Shown here one piece after another: positions 43,045 through 52,139 of a stretch of 64,000 nt of DNA. A program made the position numbers and the translations under genes. The stretch comes from Hymenobacter cyanobacteriorum (GTDB lineage: Bacteria > Bacteroidota > Bacteroidia > Cytophagales > Hymenobacteraceae): the NCBI RefSeq assembly GCF_022631375.1, contig NZ_JALBGC010000001.1:620001-684000 (forward strand). Reading direction: 5' to 3'. The stretch's first letter is position 1. Each line of letters starts with the position of its first letter. Below the pieces are notes generated by a model, which saw only the letters and a program-made list of their open reading frames with translations, was not told the DNA's origin and did no database searches.

Positions 43045-43866
43045 AGCCGGCGCGGGCTGGCATTTCGGGCACGTATAAGTAGCCCGGCCGCCCACGTATT
43101 CTTTCTCGATTTTCACTTTCGGGTGGCGCGGGCAAAAGGTGTGCGCGTCGGAACCGGACGTGGCCGATTCGTCCCACTCGCGGGCGTGGATGAGGAAGGA
43201 CTTGGGGAAGTACTTGTAGTTGGCTTCGTGATTGATAGCCGTAGTCAGCACCAATTGAATAGCGGCGTGCAGGGCCTTGAACTCCTTCTCGGTGAGTGAG
43301 GAGCCCAGCCGCTCGGGGTTGATTTTGGCCTGAAACAGCACCTCGTCCACAATCCAGTTGCCGAGACCGGCGGTGATGCCCTGGTCGAGCAACAGCGGCT
43401 TGAGCAGCGTTTTGCGGCGGCTGAGTTTCTGCTGCAATTCGGCGGCGGTGATAGCGAGGGCATCGGGGCCGATTTTCTTGGCAGCCTGGTGGGCGGCGGC
43501 GCTGTCGGCGAGGCGGATGCGGCCAAACTTGCGCGGGTCGATGAAGGCCAGGCGCAGGCCGGAGTCTTCCAGGTGCAGAGCCACGCGGGTGAAGCGCGGG
43601 GCGTCGGGCTCGTCGCGGTAGGCGCCAATGTCACCCGTCATGCCGAAATGCAGCACCAGGACTTTGCCATTGTCGAGCTCCACAAAGCAGTTTTTGCCTA
43701 GCCGCGAGGTGCCGGTGATGGTACGGCCCACCAGCCCGGCCCGCAGCTCGGCTTCGGGCGTAGCCAGCACGTGAGCATCGTTCACCTGCACGGCGGCAAT
43801 GGTCTGGCCCACGGCCAGTTCGTCAATAAAGCGGCGGTAGGTTTCGACTTCGGGTAATTCGGGCAC
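43003..43866 (-). CDS. mutM: Formamidopyrimidine/Nei DNA glycosylase
   Basis: 287 residues. N-terminal PELPEVE with the catalytic Pro/Glu after Met removal, a conserved Lys in SRLGKNCF, and the H2TH region LGNWIVDEVLFQAKINPERL. The C-terminal zinc finger reads CPRH then CPKC, so one of the four usual Cys ligands is His (CHCC). It excises oxidised bases such as 8-oxoguanine. Convergent with, and overlapping by 42 bases, the small membrane gene. Confidence 0.92.
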   Translation of the reverse strand: MPELPEVETYRRFIDELAVGQTIAAVQVNDAHVLATPEAELRAGLVGRTITGTSRLGKNCFVELDNGKVLVLHFGMTGDIGAYRDEPDAPRFTRVALHLEDSGLRLAFIDPRKFGRIRLADSAAAHQAAKKIGPDALAITAAELQQKLSRRKTLLKPLLLDQGITAGLGNWIVDEVLFQAKINPERLGSSLTEKEFKALHAAIQLVLTTAINHEANYKYFPKSFLIHAREWDESATSGSDAHTFCPRHPKVKIEKEYVGGRATYTCPKCQPAPALQTDGTRTAREHK

Positions 43867-43898
43867 TGCAGGAAGGATTATGTTTTAAGGGTTGATTG

Positions 43899-43998
43899 AA
43901 CATCATGCTGAGCTTGTCGAAGCATCCCTACCGCGCAATCCAATCGCATGGTTTAACTATTGCGGTAGAGTTGCTTCGACAAGCTCAGCATGACGTTC
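43899..43998. repeat. Family-A palindromic repeat
   Basis: ATCATGCTGAGCTTGTCGAA, then GCATCCCTACCGC, and complement with a few mismatches. It lies 3' of the PhzF-family gene. Confidence 0.85.
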
Positions 43999-44047
43999 CT
44001 TTTCAATCTATTCAACAGCCTAAACCGCAACTGAGTTGCCTTCCCAC

Positions 44048-44962
44048 CTATAAATCCGCGCGCAATCCGCCTTCCAGTACCACCACGCCAGTGCCGCCAA
44101 TCTGCACCGACGCAATGGCCTCGCGCTCACCGTGCACGCGCACCTGCACCGCGCCGGCGCGGCCCATGTCGTGGCCCTGCTCGGCAATGAACTCGGGCGA
44201 ATTGATGTAGCCGTGGTGCCAGAGGTAGGCCGCCATGCCGCCGGTGGCCGAGCCCGTCACGGGGTCTTCAGACACATCGGGCGGGGTGCCGAAGTGGCGG
44301 GCGAAGGTGTGCCCTTGCTCCGTTGCGCCGCCCAGGCAAAACAGGTGGGGGCTGAAAAAGTCGCTTTCGGCGCGGTAGCGGCCCAGGGCGGCGGCATCGG
44401 CCACGTGGGCGCGGCGCAGGGCGGCGTGGTCGCGCAGCAGAATCATGAGCTGCGGCGTACCGGTGCTCACCGTTTGGATGGGCGCGCCGGGCAGCAGGTC
44501 GTCGGGCGTGAGGCCAAAGAGCGGCAGCACGGCTTCCGGCGCGTGCGTGGCGCCGAAAACAGGCGGGCGCTGCGTCATCCAGACCAGCGCGGGGCCACCG
44601 GCCGCGCCCGGCAGCACATCGACGCGAATGGGGCCGTGCAATAAGTGCAGCGTAAGCGTAAGGGCAGCGCCAGTTGCGGGCAGCGCCACCCGGCCCGCCT
44701 GCAACAGCCCCGTAACGGTGGCAATAGTGGGGTGCCCGGCCAGCGGAATTTCTTCGGCCGGCGTGAAGAAGCGCACCGTGAATTCAGTACTGCCCGGCGC
44801 GGCGCGGTTCACAAACGCCGTTTCCGACTGGTTGAACTCGCGAGCTAGGCGCTGGCGCAGTTCAGGTTCGAAGTCATCAGCATCGAGCACCACGGCGCAG
44901 GGGTTGCCGCGCAGGGGCTCGGTGGTGAACGCATCGACGAGCAGAAAAGGCAATTGGGACAT
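44048..44962 (-). CDS. PhzF family protein
   Basis: 304 residues with PhzF/DAP-epimerase fold motifs: LVDAFTTEPLRGNPCAVVL, catalytic Glu in FNQSETAF (E47), RFFTPAEEIPLAGHPTIATV, and DPVTGSATGGMAAYLW. PhzF isomerises DHHA in phenazine synthesis, but members outside phenazine clusters have unknown substrates. No phenazine genes are present here. The start MSQLPFLLVDAFT is the family start. Confidence 0.9.
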   Translation of the reverse strand: MSQLPFLLVDAFTTEPLRGNPCAVVLDADDFEPELRQRLAREFNQSETAFVNRAAPGSTEFTVRFFTPAEEIPLAGHPTIATVTGLLQAGRVALPATGAALTLTLHLLHGPIRVDVLPGAAGGPALVWMTQRPPVFGATHAPEAVLPLFGLTPDDLLPGAPIQTVSTGTPQLMILLRDHAALRRAHVADAAALGRYRAESDFFSPHLFCLGGATEQGHTFARHFGTPPDVSEDPVTGSATGGMAAYLWHHGYINSPEFIAEQGHDMGRAGAVQVRVHGEREAIASVQIGGTGVVVLEGGLRADL

Positions 44963-45038
44963 GCGTTTGGGAACGGTAAGATGGGAAAGCCGACCACGAA
45001 GGAACGACGGCCAGCCAGAACTAAACCAATCAGCGCAC

Positions 45039-45076
45039 AAAAAAGCCGGCCCGCTAGTGTGCGAACCGGCTTTTTT
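45039..45076 (-). terminator. Terminator of the M48-like gene
   Basis: AAAAAAGCCGG and CCGGCTTTTTT arms with a 16-base internal CGC hairpin, 14 bases past the 45091 stop. Confidence 0.8.
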
Positions 45077-45090
45077 CTAGAGATGACGGC

Positions 45091-46047
45091 TTACATCGTG
45101 TCGTGCAGCTTGGCTACGCGCTGGCCAGCTTTGTCGTATACGTCGCCCCGCTCGGTAATGAAGAGGCGGCGCTGCTGGGCATCGGTGAGCACGAAGGGAA
45201 ACGCCTGGCTGTCGGTGCGCGTCACGCGGCCCACCACTTCGGCGTTATCATCTTCGTCCACGTGCACCACTTTCAGGGCGTTGGTGAGGTAGTAGCGCTG
45301 GCTGGGGTCGTTGCGGAAGGTAAGTTGCCCCACGAGGCGCACCGCGTCGCCGCTGCGCTGGCTGATGGCCACCATCTCGCGGCTGGGCGAGGCGGAGGCC
45401 GCCGTGGGCAGGTCGGCCACTTCCTCGTTGTCGTAAACCGGCGCGGCGGGCCGGGCCACAGCCACCACGGCCGGCGTGGCCGAAGGCGCAGCGGCACGGG
45501 CGCTGGCCACCAGTTGCTCGCTGGCCCGCTGCCAGCCCTGGCTGATGGCCGCCAGGCGCGGCGTGCGGCCGGGGTGCGTGGATGAGCCCTCGGCATCAGG
45601 CACGGTAGCCATGGCGGCCTGCGCCTGGGCCAGGCTGGCTCCCAGCTTGCGCAGCACGAAGCCCGAGAATTCGTCGGCTTCCAGCTCATCGGCGGGCTGC
45701 GAGCCGCCGGCGCGCAGCGTGTGGCCGTTGAGGTGATGGCCCATTTCATGGGCCAGGATGCTGATGCCGGCCCAGTCGGTGTGGCCGGCGCGGTTCACCG
45801 AGCTCAGGAACGCGGGGTTGTAGAGCAGGAAACGCTTGCCGTTGTATACCACGGCGGCAGCGTTGTCGACTTCGCGGGTAGCACGCAGCTCGAAGCGGGC
45901 TTTGAGGCCCACGGCATCGGTAATTTCGCGGATGACATCGGTGGGCGCCGGAGCCGTCTGGGCCTGCGCGGGAGCCACCAGCGCCAGTGGCAGCGCGAGC
46001 AACAGCGGAGCCGCTAACCGCGTGATGAATTGAGGGAAGAAAGCCAT
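45091..46047 (-). CDS. Secreted M48-like metalloprotease
   Basis: 318 residues. Signal peptide ends APAQAQ; the active site HEMGHHLNGH is at residues 100-109, with a third ligand in ELEADEFSG. The C-terminal domain (about 225-318) is beta-rich with VRLVGQLTFRNDPSQRYYLT. It is similar to Bacteroidota 'M48 family metalloprotease' with membrane-bound or periplasmic action. Distinct from the M48 lipoprotein at 10502. Confidence 0.85.
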   Translation of the reverse strand: MAFFPQFITRLAAPLLLALPLALVAPAQAQTAPAPTDVIREITDAVGLKARFELRATREVDNAAAVVYNGKRFLLYNPAFLSSVNRAGHTDWAGISILAHEMGHHLNGHTLRAGGSQPADELEADEFSGFVLRKLGASLAQAQAAMATVPDAEGSSTHPGRTPRLAAISQGWQRASEQLVASARAAAPSATPAVVAVARPAAPVYDNEEVADLPTAASASPSREMVAISQRSGDAVRLVGQLTFRNDPSQRYYLTNALKVVHVDEDDNAEVVGRVTRTDSQAFPFVLTDAQQRRLFITERGDVYDKAGQRVAKLHDTM

Positions 46048-46074
46048 AGCAGAAAGACGATAAAGGAATGACTA

Positions 46075-46281
46075 CTAATTCAGCAACAAGACAATCGCAG
46101 TGCCAGAAATGCGGCTCTGCAGGTTTGATTCGGCAATTAATACCGCGTAAAAGGCCCCGCTTGCCAGCAGGAATTTCGCAACGAAAGCATACCGGATTTC
46201 ATTGCGGCCGGACTCGAACCAAGCTATTTTCGGAGCTATCATGACAACGATTTTAGCCAGCTGGCAGTTCATTAAAAACAC
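46075..46281 (-). CDS. Possible small membrane protein
   Basis: 68 codons with one or two hydrophobic segments (FVAKFLLASGAFYAVLIA, GTAIVLLLN). It lies in a gap between the M48-like gene and a divergent gene, is more AT-rich than its surroundings and has no recognised family. It could be real or chance. Confidence 0.3.
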   Translation of the reverse strand: MFLMNCQLAKIVVMIAPKIAWFESGRNEIRYAFVAKFLLASGAFYAVLIAESNLQSRISGTAIVLLLN

Positions 46282-46337
46282 AGAGTCGCGGCCCGGGCCA
46301 AAGGTTGCGCGAGCAGGCTAGCCGGTCGGGGCCGGAG

Positions 46338-46345
46338 TAGCTTTG
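46338..46345 (+). promoter_or_regulatory. Promoter -7 box of DUF2231-like gene
   Basis: TAGCTTTG, exact TAnnTTTG, 42 bases before the ATG at 46388. Confidence 0.55.
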
Positions 46346-46387
46346 CAGCCTGCTTTGGCAGTTTCGGCGGCCACCTCATTTTCCGGC

Positions 46388-46852
46388 ATGAATCAAGCTC
46401 ACCTGCACCTTATTGTCAACCACTTGCCCATCATGGGCAGCTTGTTTGCCACCGCGCTGCTGGCCGTTGGCGTGCTCAAATCCAACCCGACCCTAACCAA
46501 AGCCGGCCTGGTGGCCGTGCTGGCGGCCGGCCTGCTGTGCCTGCCGGCCCAGTTCACGGGCGAAGGCGCAGCGACTGTTGCGCAAAAGCTACCCCGCGTG
46601 AGCCGGGCGCTCATCCACAACCACGAAGAAGCGGCCGAGCTGGGCTTTTGGGCGCTGGAGGGCGCGGCGGCGCTGGCGCTATTCGGACTACTGCTGCTGA
46701 AAAGTCAGTCGCCCAAAGCTCGACTGCTGGCCTTGGTGGCGCTGGCAGCTACACTGCTCAGCTTCGGCCTGCTGGCCCGGGCCGGCAACCTCGGCGGCCA
46801 GATTGGGCACCCCGAAATTCGCACGGGCTTTGGCACCACCGATGAGCTGTGA
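46388..46852 (+). CDS. DUF2231-like membrane protein
   Basis: 154 residues, four helices. Histidines sit at membrane borders (HLHLIVNHLPIMGS, IHNHEEAAELGFW, GQIGHPEIR), as in DUF2231 proteins thought to bind heme. It lies upstream of, and collinear with, the MOSC gene. Confidence 0.7.
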   Translation: MNQAHLHLIVNHLPIMGSLFATALLAVGVLKSNPTLTKAGLVAVLAAGLLCLPAQFTGEGAATVAQKLPRVSRALIHNHEEAAELGFWALEGAAALALFGLLLLKSQSPKARLLALVALAATLLSFGLLARAGNLGGQIGHPEIRTGFGTTDEL

Positions 46853-46975
46853 GTTCATTGGTTTTTGGTCGTTGGTTTTTCGTCAGGCACTTCTGGCCCA
46901 GGCCAATGCTGACCGGTAAAGAACCGCCGCCGAGCAGCCAGCATTCATTAAACAAAAAACCAAAACCCAATAGAA

Positions 46976-47491
46976 ATGCCCTTCCCTTTTTTTGGCGACG
47001 ATAAATCGACGGTGGCGCGCTTGCTGGCTACCCTGCCCCAAACCGGCCGCCTGGAATGGATTGGCCAGCGCCCGGTGCGCCGCGAGCCGCTGGTGTCGGT
47101 GCCCGAGGCGGAATTGAAAACCGACTCGCATATGCTCGGCGACCACGCCCGGCCCAAGGCCGGCGGTAAGCGGCAGGTCACGCTCATTCAGCACGAGCAC
47201 CTGGCGGCGGTGGCGGGCTACCTGGGGCTGGATGCGCCGCTCGACCCTGCCCGCCTGCGCCGCAACCTGGTAGTAGGTGGCCTGAACCTGCTGGCGCTGA
47301 AAAACCGGCAGATTCGTATTGGCGACGAGGTTATTCTCGATATTACCGGCGAGTGCCACCCCTGCTCGCGCATGGAGGAGGAACTAGGGCCCGGCGGCTA
47401 CAACGCCATGCGCGGCCACGGCGGCCTCACGGCGCACATTGCGCAGGGCGGCATCATTCGGGTGGGCGATGTGGTGCGGGTAATGAGCTAA
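46976..47491 (+). CDS. MOSC domain protein
   Basis: 171 residues. MOSC (MoCo sulfurase C-terminal) pattern: DHARPKAGGKRQVTLIQHEH, RRNLVVGGLNLLALKN, TGECHPCSRMEEELG and GYNAMRGHGGLTA. The Cys of ECHPC is the candidate sulfur- or molybdenum-cofactor-handling residue. Stand-alone MOSC proteins (YiiM-like) act on N-hydroxylated substrates. Confidence 0.88.
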   Translation: MPFPFFGDDKSTVARLLATLPQTGRLEWIGQRPVRREPLVSVPEAELKTDSHMLGDHARPKAGGKRQVTLIQHEHLAAVAGYLGLDAPLDPARLRRNLVVGGLNLLALKNRQIRIGDEVILDITGECHPCSRMEEELGPGGYNAMRGHGGLTAHIAQGGIIRVGDVVRVMS

Positions 47492-47693
47492 TGCCCGAAG
47501 CAGGCATTAGTTGGCAATGGATACACCTACGTGAATGCTGTGCTGGCGAGCCGCGCGCTACAGGGCCTATACCGGATATGTTTTACCCGAATTTCATCCC
47601 CTAAATGCCCAATTAACGTATGAGCCGCGAAAGCGGCTTTGTAACCGGCCATTTGATAGTTGTCTGACCCTTTTTCACTTACCCTTTATTCGT

Positions 47694-50600
47694 ATGTACA
47701 CACGCTTACTGCCGCTGCTGGCTACGAGCCGGCGACTTAGCCGAATGGCTGGCTTTGCGCTAATTATCGGATTTATAATCAGCAGCTTGACTGCCAAATC
47801 CCAGACCGTTATTTACGGCCTGGGTACGCTGGTTAAAGATGTAGCGCCGAACTTTTATTATCCCCCGGGTGGAGTGGCAGGCGACCAAGGGCTGGCGGCC
47901 TTCGACCCAGCATTTGGCAGCCCGGTCGCCTTTCCGATTCGCATTACCGGTCTCGTCGGCAACCAAAAACTGGTGGGCATTGATTTTCGTCCCCTCACCG
48001 GCCAACTATATGCCTTGGGATACGACCCCGCGCTGGCGACTGGCAACGCGCAACTCTACACGCTGGACCCCAAAACAGCCGTAGCCGTGGCCGTGAGCGC
48101 CACCCCGATTACCTTGGCGCTGGGCGACGCCACGGAACGCATTGGCTTCGATTTCAACCCGGTAGCTGACCTCGCGCGGGTGGTCAGCTCCAACGATGCC
48201 AACTACCGGGTTAGCCCCGTAACAGGGTTGGTGGTAACTACTAGCCGCGTAGACGGCCCGCTGGCCTACGCCGCCGGCGACCCTAATGCCGGGCTCAACC
48301 CCCGGGTAGGTGGCGCGGCATACACCAATCCGTTTGCCGGTGCTACCAGCACCATTCTCTATGATGCCGAGAACAAGGACGACGCTACGGCTCCCTCCGG
48401 TATTCTGTCGACGCAGTCGCCGCCCAATGACGGTACGCTCAATACGCAGGCTCCCATCCGGCTGGGCTCCGGCAGCGGCAGCGGCAGTGCGTTCTACGGC
48501 ATTGACGCAGCGGCTCGCATTAATATTGATATTTTCTGGGCTGGTACATATAACAAAGGTTATTTGCTGGAGCTGACGGCTCCCAACGGTTCCGGCCTTT
48601 CGAGCAGCAACCTTTACGATTTGTCGCTGCCCGCCAGCGCCACCAGCCCGTCCGACCCCAGCAACCCCAATACCGTCGGTTACGGCAGCAGGAAGCGCAC
48701 CCTGGTACCGGCTGTCTCAAATACGCCGTTTAGTCTGCTGTCCATCGCAGTAGCCCCCACGCCCACCATCATCAGCCTGGTACCCCCTTCGGCCGAAGTG
48801 AACACGCCGGGCCTGACGCTGACCGTGAACGGCACGGGCTTCGTGAACGGGACCACGGTTCAGTTCAAAGGTTCGGACCGAACGACGACCTACGTATCGG
48901 CCACGCAGCTAACGGCGGTTCTGACCACTGCCGACCTGGCCACGGAAGGTATTTACAATGTGACGGTGACCAACCCACCGTTTCCGGGTACGCCCTCGGC
49001 CCCGGCTACGTTTAGGGTAACGCAGCCCTGCGCGGCGCCTACCAACTTGGCGGCAAGCAATATTACCAGTACGTCGGCCACGGTTTCGTTCACGGGCAAC
49101 ACCTCGGCCACGAGCTATAACGTGACGATTGCACCGGGCACGGCTACGCAAACCCTGCCCGGCACGGCTACTTCGGCCAGCTTCACGGGCCTGATGCCGA
49201 ACACCAGCTACACAGTTAGCATCACCACCACCTGCCCAAGCGGTACCACCGGCCCGGCCACCGTCACCTTCACCACCAGTGTTGCGGCCGCTACCCTGGC
49301 CGTGAGCCAAGGCGGCACCAGCTACCCCAGCGGCGGCACCGCCTACAGCTTCGGCAACCAGACCCTGAACACCACCAGCCCGGCCGTGGCCTTCACGCTG
49401 ACCAACGGCGGCACGGACCCGCTTACGATTGGCAGCATCACCACTACCGGCGACTATGCCGTGAGCGGCACGGCCCCAACCACGGTGCCCGCCGGCGGCA
49501 CGGCCACCGTGAATGTGACTTTTACACCTACCCTTACCGGCACGCGCAATGGCACACTGGTGATTAATTCTAACGCCACCAACGGCGCGGCCTACACCGT
49601 GAACCTGACCGGCACCGGCCAGCCTGCCACGCCGAACCCGCAGATTGCCGTGAGCCAGGGCGGCACCGGCATTACCAACGGCGGCACCTTTATGGGCTTT
49701 GCCAGTACGCAGCAGGGCAGCACTTCAGCCCCGGTTTCGTTCACCATCAGCAACGGCAGCACGACGGATGCGCTGACGCTGGGGGCCTTCACCTTCACGG
49801 GGCCGTATGCCCTGAGCGGTGCCGCCCCGACCAGCGTGGCCCCGGGCGGCACGGCCACGTTCAGCGTCACGTTCTCGCCTACGGCCGTTGGCCCCAACAC
49901 CGGCTCGGTGAGCATTGCCAACAACAGCCAGACGAATAACCCTTACGTTATCAACTTCAGCGGCCAGGGCACTTCGCAGGACTTGTTGGTGAGCAGTCCG
50001 CAGCTCGTGCAGGGCAGCTACCGCAACGTCACTATTCAGGGACCCAACGGCGTAGCCACGCTGAGCGGTACCCTGACGGTGAGCGGCACGCTGGCCGTGC
50101 AGTCGGGCGGCTCGCTTATCCAGAATTGCCAATTGATAACCGGCGGGGGCAATTTCGACCTGCAGGCCGGTGGCGCTATTGCTATCTGCGACGCGGCGGG
50201 CATTGCCACCAGCGGCGCGGTGGGAGCCGTGCAGGTATCGGGCACGCGCACGTTCAGCCCGCAGGCCAGCTACCTCTACAATGGCACCGTAGCGCAGGTA
50301 ACTGGTTCGGGCCTGCCCGCGCAGGTGCTGAACCTGGGCGTGCTGAATACTGCCAACGTGACGCTGAGCCAGGCCGTGGCCGTGGCCGGCGTGGTGCGCC
50401 TGCAAAGCGGCAACCTGAACACCGGAGGCCAGATGCTGACGTTGCTGTCGTCGGCGGCGGGCACAGCGCTGGTCGATAACTCGGGCGGCGCAGTGAATGG
50501 CACGGCTACCGTGCAGCGCTACATCGACCCCAGCCTCAACGCCGGGCGCGGCTACCGCCACTATTCGTCGCCAGTGGCCAACTCGACGGTGGCCGACCTG

Positions 50601-51911
50601 AGCACGGCCACCTTTACGCCCGTGGTAAATCCGCAGTATAACTCGGTGGGCAGTTCGGTTACGCTTTTCCCCACGGTGTTTGGCTTTGAGGAAAGCCGCA
50701 TCACCACCAGCGGCAATTCGCCCCGCACGGTTGATTTCGACAAGGGCTACTTCTCGCCCACTACGCTGGGCGATGCCCTCGAAGTGACGCGCGGCTACAC
50801 GGTAAACATTCCCGGCACCGAAACGGTGGATTTTGTGGGTACGCTGAACAATGGCCCGCTCACCACGCCCACCCTCACCCGCGGCGCCCAGACCGAAAGT
50901 GGCTGGCAGCTGCGCGGCAACCCCTACCCTTCGCCCCTCGACTGGAGCAAAGTAATTGCCGCCGGCCGCGCCACGAACATTGAGAATGCCCTGTACGTGT
51001 TCAAAAGCACCGGCCAGTACGCCGGCAACTACACCAGCTACGTGAACGGCCAGACCACCAACTCCGGCACCAACGTGCTGCCGCTGGGCCAGGGCTTCTT
51101 TGTGCGGGTGCTGGCGGGCCAGACCACGGGCAGCATCAGCTTCGCCAACGCTGACCGCCTGACCACGCCCAACAGCACCCCCTTCCAGCGCGGCACCGCC
51201 GACTCGCGCACCCAGCTTACGCTGGTCCTGAGCAACGGCACCAACCGCACCCAGACCGTGATGTACTTCGAAGCCGGGGCCACTACCAGCTTTGACCGCG
51301 CCTTTGATGCCCGCAGCCTGGGCGCCCCCAGCGGCCTGCTGCTGGCTACCGAAACACCGACCGCCGAGCAGCTGTCCATCAACGGCCAGCCCTTGCTGAC
51401 CGGCGCCGACGTACTGCTGCCTCTGCAATTGGCTGCCAGCGCCGCCGGCACCTACACTCTGGCCGTCGATAATTTGGCGAACCTGCCCAACGGCTACCGC
51501 GCCTACCTGCGCGATGGCCTCACCGGCACTTACACCGACCTGGGCACCACGCCCAGCATCAGCCTGAACCTGACGGCCAATGCTTCTGCCGGCGGCCGCT
51601 ACGCCGTACTGTTCAGCAACCAGCCCCGCGCACTGGCCACGGCCCCGGCCGCCCTGGCCCAACTGGCCAGCGTGTACCCCAACCCGGCCCACGGCACCGC
51701 CACGCTGCTACTGCCGATGGCCCTGCGTGGCACGGCTGCCACCACCGTTTCGGTGGTTGATAACCTGGGCCGCACGGTGCTTACCCGCACCCTGGCCGCT
51801 GGCTCGGCGGAAACGCTGGAACTGCCCCTGAACGGGCTGGCTACCGGCGTGTACTCGGTGCAGGCCCGCACGGCCGTGGGCCTCGTAGCCAAACGCCTCG
51901 TGGTGCAGTAA
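47694..51911 (+). CDS. Large T9SS surface protein with DUF4394, TIG, FN3
   Basis: 1405 residues. Signal region, DUF4394 (about 35-300), an IPT/TIG domain (about 370-450), FN3 (about 450-530), two 'choice-of-anchor D' beta-sandwiches (about 530-760), an immunoglobulin-like stretch, and a C-terminal T9SS domain (SVYPNPAHGTATLLLPMALR). It is exported through the type IX system and likely acts as an adhesin or matrix protein. The start MYTRLLPLL is preferred for the signal; the frame is open further upstream. Confidence 0.88.
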   Translation: MYTRLLPLLATSRRLSRMAGFALIIGFIISSLTAKSQTVIYGLGTLVKDVAPNFYYPPGGVAGDQGLAAFDPAFGSPVAFPIRITGLVGNQKLVGIDFRPLTGQLYALGYDPALATGNAQLYTLDPKTAVAVAVSATPITLALGDATERIGFDFNPVADLARVVSSNDANYRVSPVTGLVVTTSRVDGPLAYAAGDPNAGLNPRVGGAAYTNPFAGATSTILYDAENKDDATAPSGILSTQSPPNDGTLNTQAPIRLGSGSGSGSAFYGIDAAARINIDIFWAGTYNKGYLLELTAPNGSGLSSSNLYDLSLPASATSPSDPSNPNTVGYGSRKRTLVPAVSNTPFSLLSIAVAPTPTIISLVPPSAEVNTPGLTLTVNGTGFVNGTTVQFKGSDRTTTYVSATQLTAVLTTADLATEGIYNVTVTNPPFPGTPSAPATFRVTQPCAAPTNLAASNITSTSATVSFTGNTSATSYNVTIAPGTATQTLPGTATSASFTGLMPNTSYTVSITTTCPSGTTGPATVTFTTSVAAATLAVSQGGTSYPSGGTAYSFGNQTLNTTSPAVAFTLTNGGTDPLTIGSITTTGDYAVSGTAPTTVPAGGTATVNVTFTPTLTGTRNGTLVINSNATNGAAYTVNLTGTGQPATPNPQIAVSQGGTGITNGGTFMGFASTQQGSTSAPVSFTISNGSTTDALTLGAFTFTGPYALSGAAPTSVAPGGTATFSVTFSPTAVGPNTGSVSIANNSQTNNPYVINFSGQGTSQDLLVSSPQLVQGSYRNVTIQGPNGVATLSGTLTVSGTLAVQSGGSLIQNCQLITGGGNFDLQAGGAIAICDAAGIATSGAVGAVQVSGTRTFSPQASYLYNGTVAQVTGSGLPAQVLNLGVLNTANVTLSQAVAVAGVVRLQSGNLNTGGQMLTLLSSAAGTALVDNSGGAVNGTATVQRYIDPSLNAGRGYRHYSSPVANSTVADLSTATFTPVVNPQYNSVGSSVTLFPTVFGFEESRITTSGNSPRTVDFDKGYFSPTTLGDALEVTRGYTVNIPGTETVDFVGTLNNGPLTTPTLTRGAQTESGWQLRGNPYPSPLDWSKVIAAGRATNIENALYVFKSTGQYAGNYTSYVNGQTTNSGTNVLPLGQGFFVRVLAGQTTGSISFANADRLTTPNSTPFQRGTADSRTQLTLVLSNGTNRTQTVMYFEAGATTSFDRAFDARSLGAPSGLLLATETPTAEQLSINGQPLLTGADVLLPLQLAASAAGTYTLAVDNLANLPNGYRAYLRDGLTGTYTDLGTTPSISLNLTANASAGGRYAVLFSNQPRALATAPAALAQLASVYPNPAHGTATLLLPMALRGTAATTVSVVDNLGRTVLTRTLAAGSAETLELPLNGLATGVYSVQARTAVGLVAKRLVVQ

Positions 51912-51923
51912 GTCAGAATAGAT

Positions 51924-51988
51924 TTGGCCCGAACCAAACACTTCGGGCCAATGCGAAAAGCCTCCGCTTGCCTAGCGGAGGCTTTTTT
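51924..51988 (+). terminator. Double hairpin terminator
   Basis: A TTGGCCCGAA / TTCGGGCCAA hairpin (51924-51951) is followed by AAAAGCCTCCGCT / AGCGGAGGCTTTTTT (51957-51988), the actual terminator of the T9SS gene. A further short hairpin follows near 52018-52050. Confidence 0.85.
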
Positions 51989-52139
51989 GTGCGCTTTATT
52001 CTCAAAAGCCAACGCATAAAAAAAACCTCCTGCCAAAGGCAAGAGGCTTTCCGAGCTATGAAAACAACTGTCCCCTGTGGAGACACGCTCGCATGTACGA
52101 AGCGCGGGGGGCAGTCGGATTTAGGACCGGCCGCGGTTT

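Noticed and set aside
44048..44962. Phenazine biosynthesis locus, from PhzF
   Set aside because: No other phz genes; PhzF-like proteins are widespread outside phenazine producers.
45091..46047. Part of a protein-secretion system because of the M48 peptidase
   Set aside because: No secretion genes are adjacent; M48 peptidases are common stand-alone proteins.
49725..51692. 655-codon minus-strand frame under the large T9SS gene
   Set aside because: Antisense shadow of repeat-rich coding DNA without motifs or signals.
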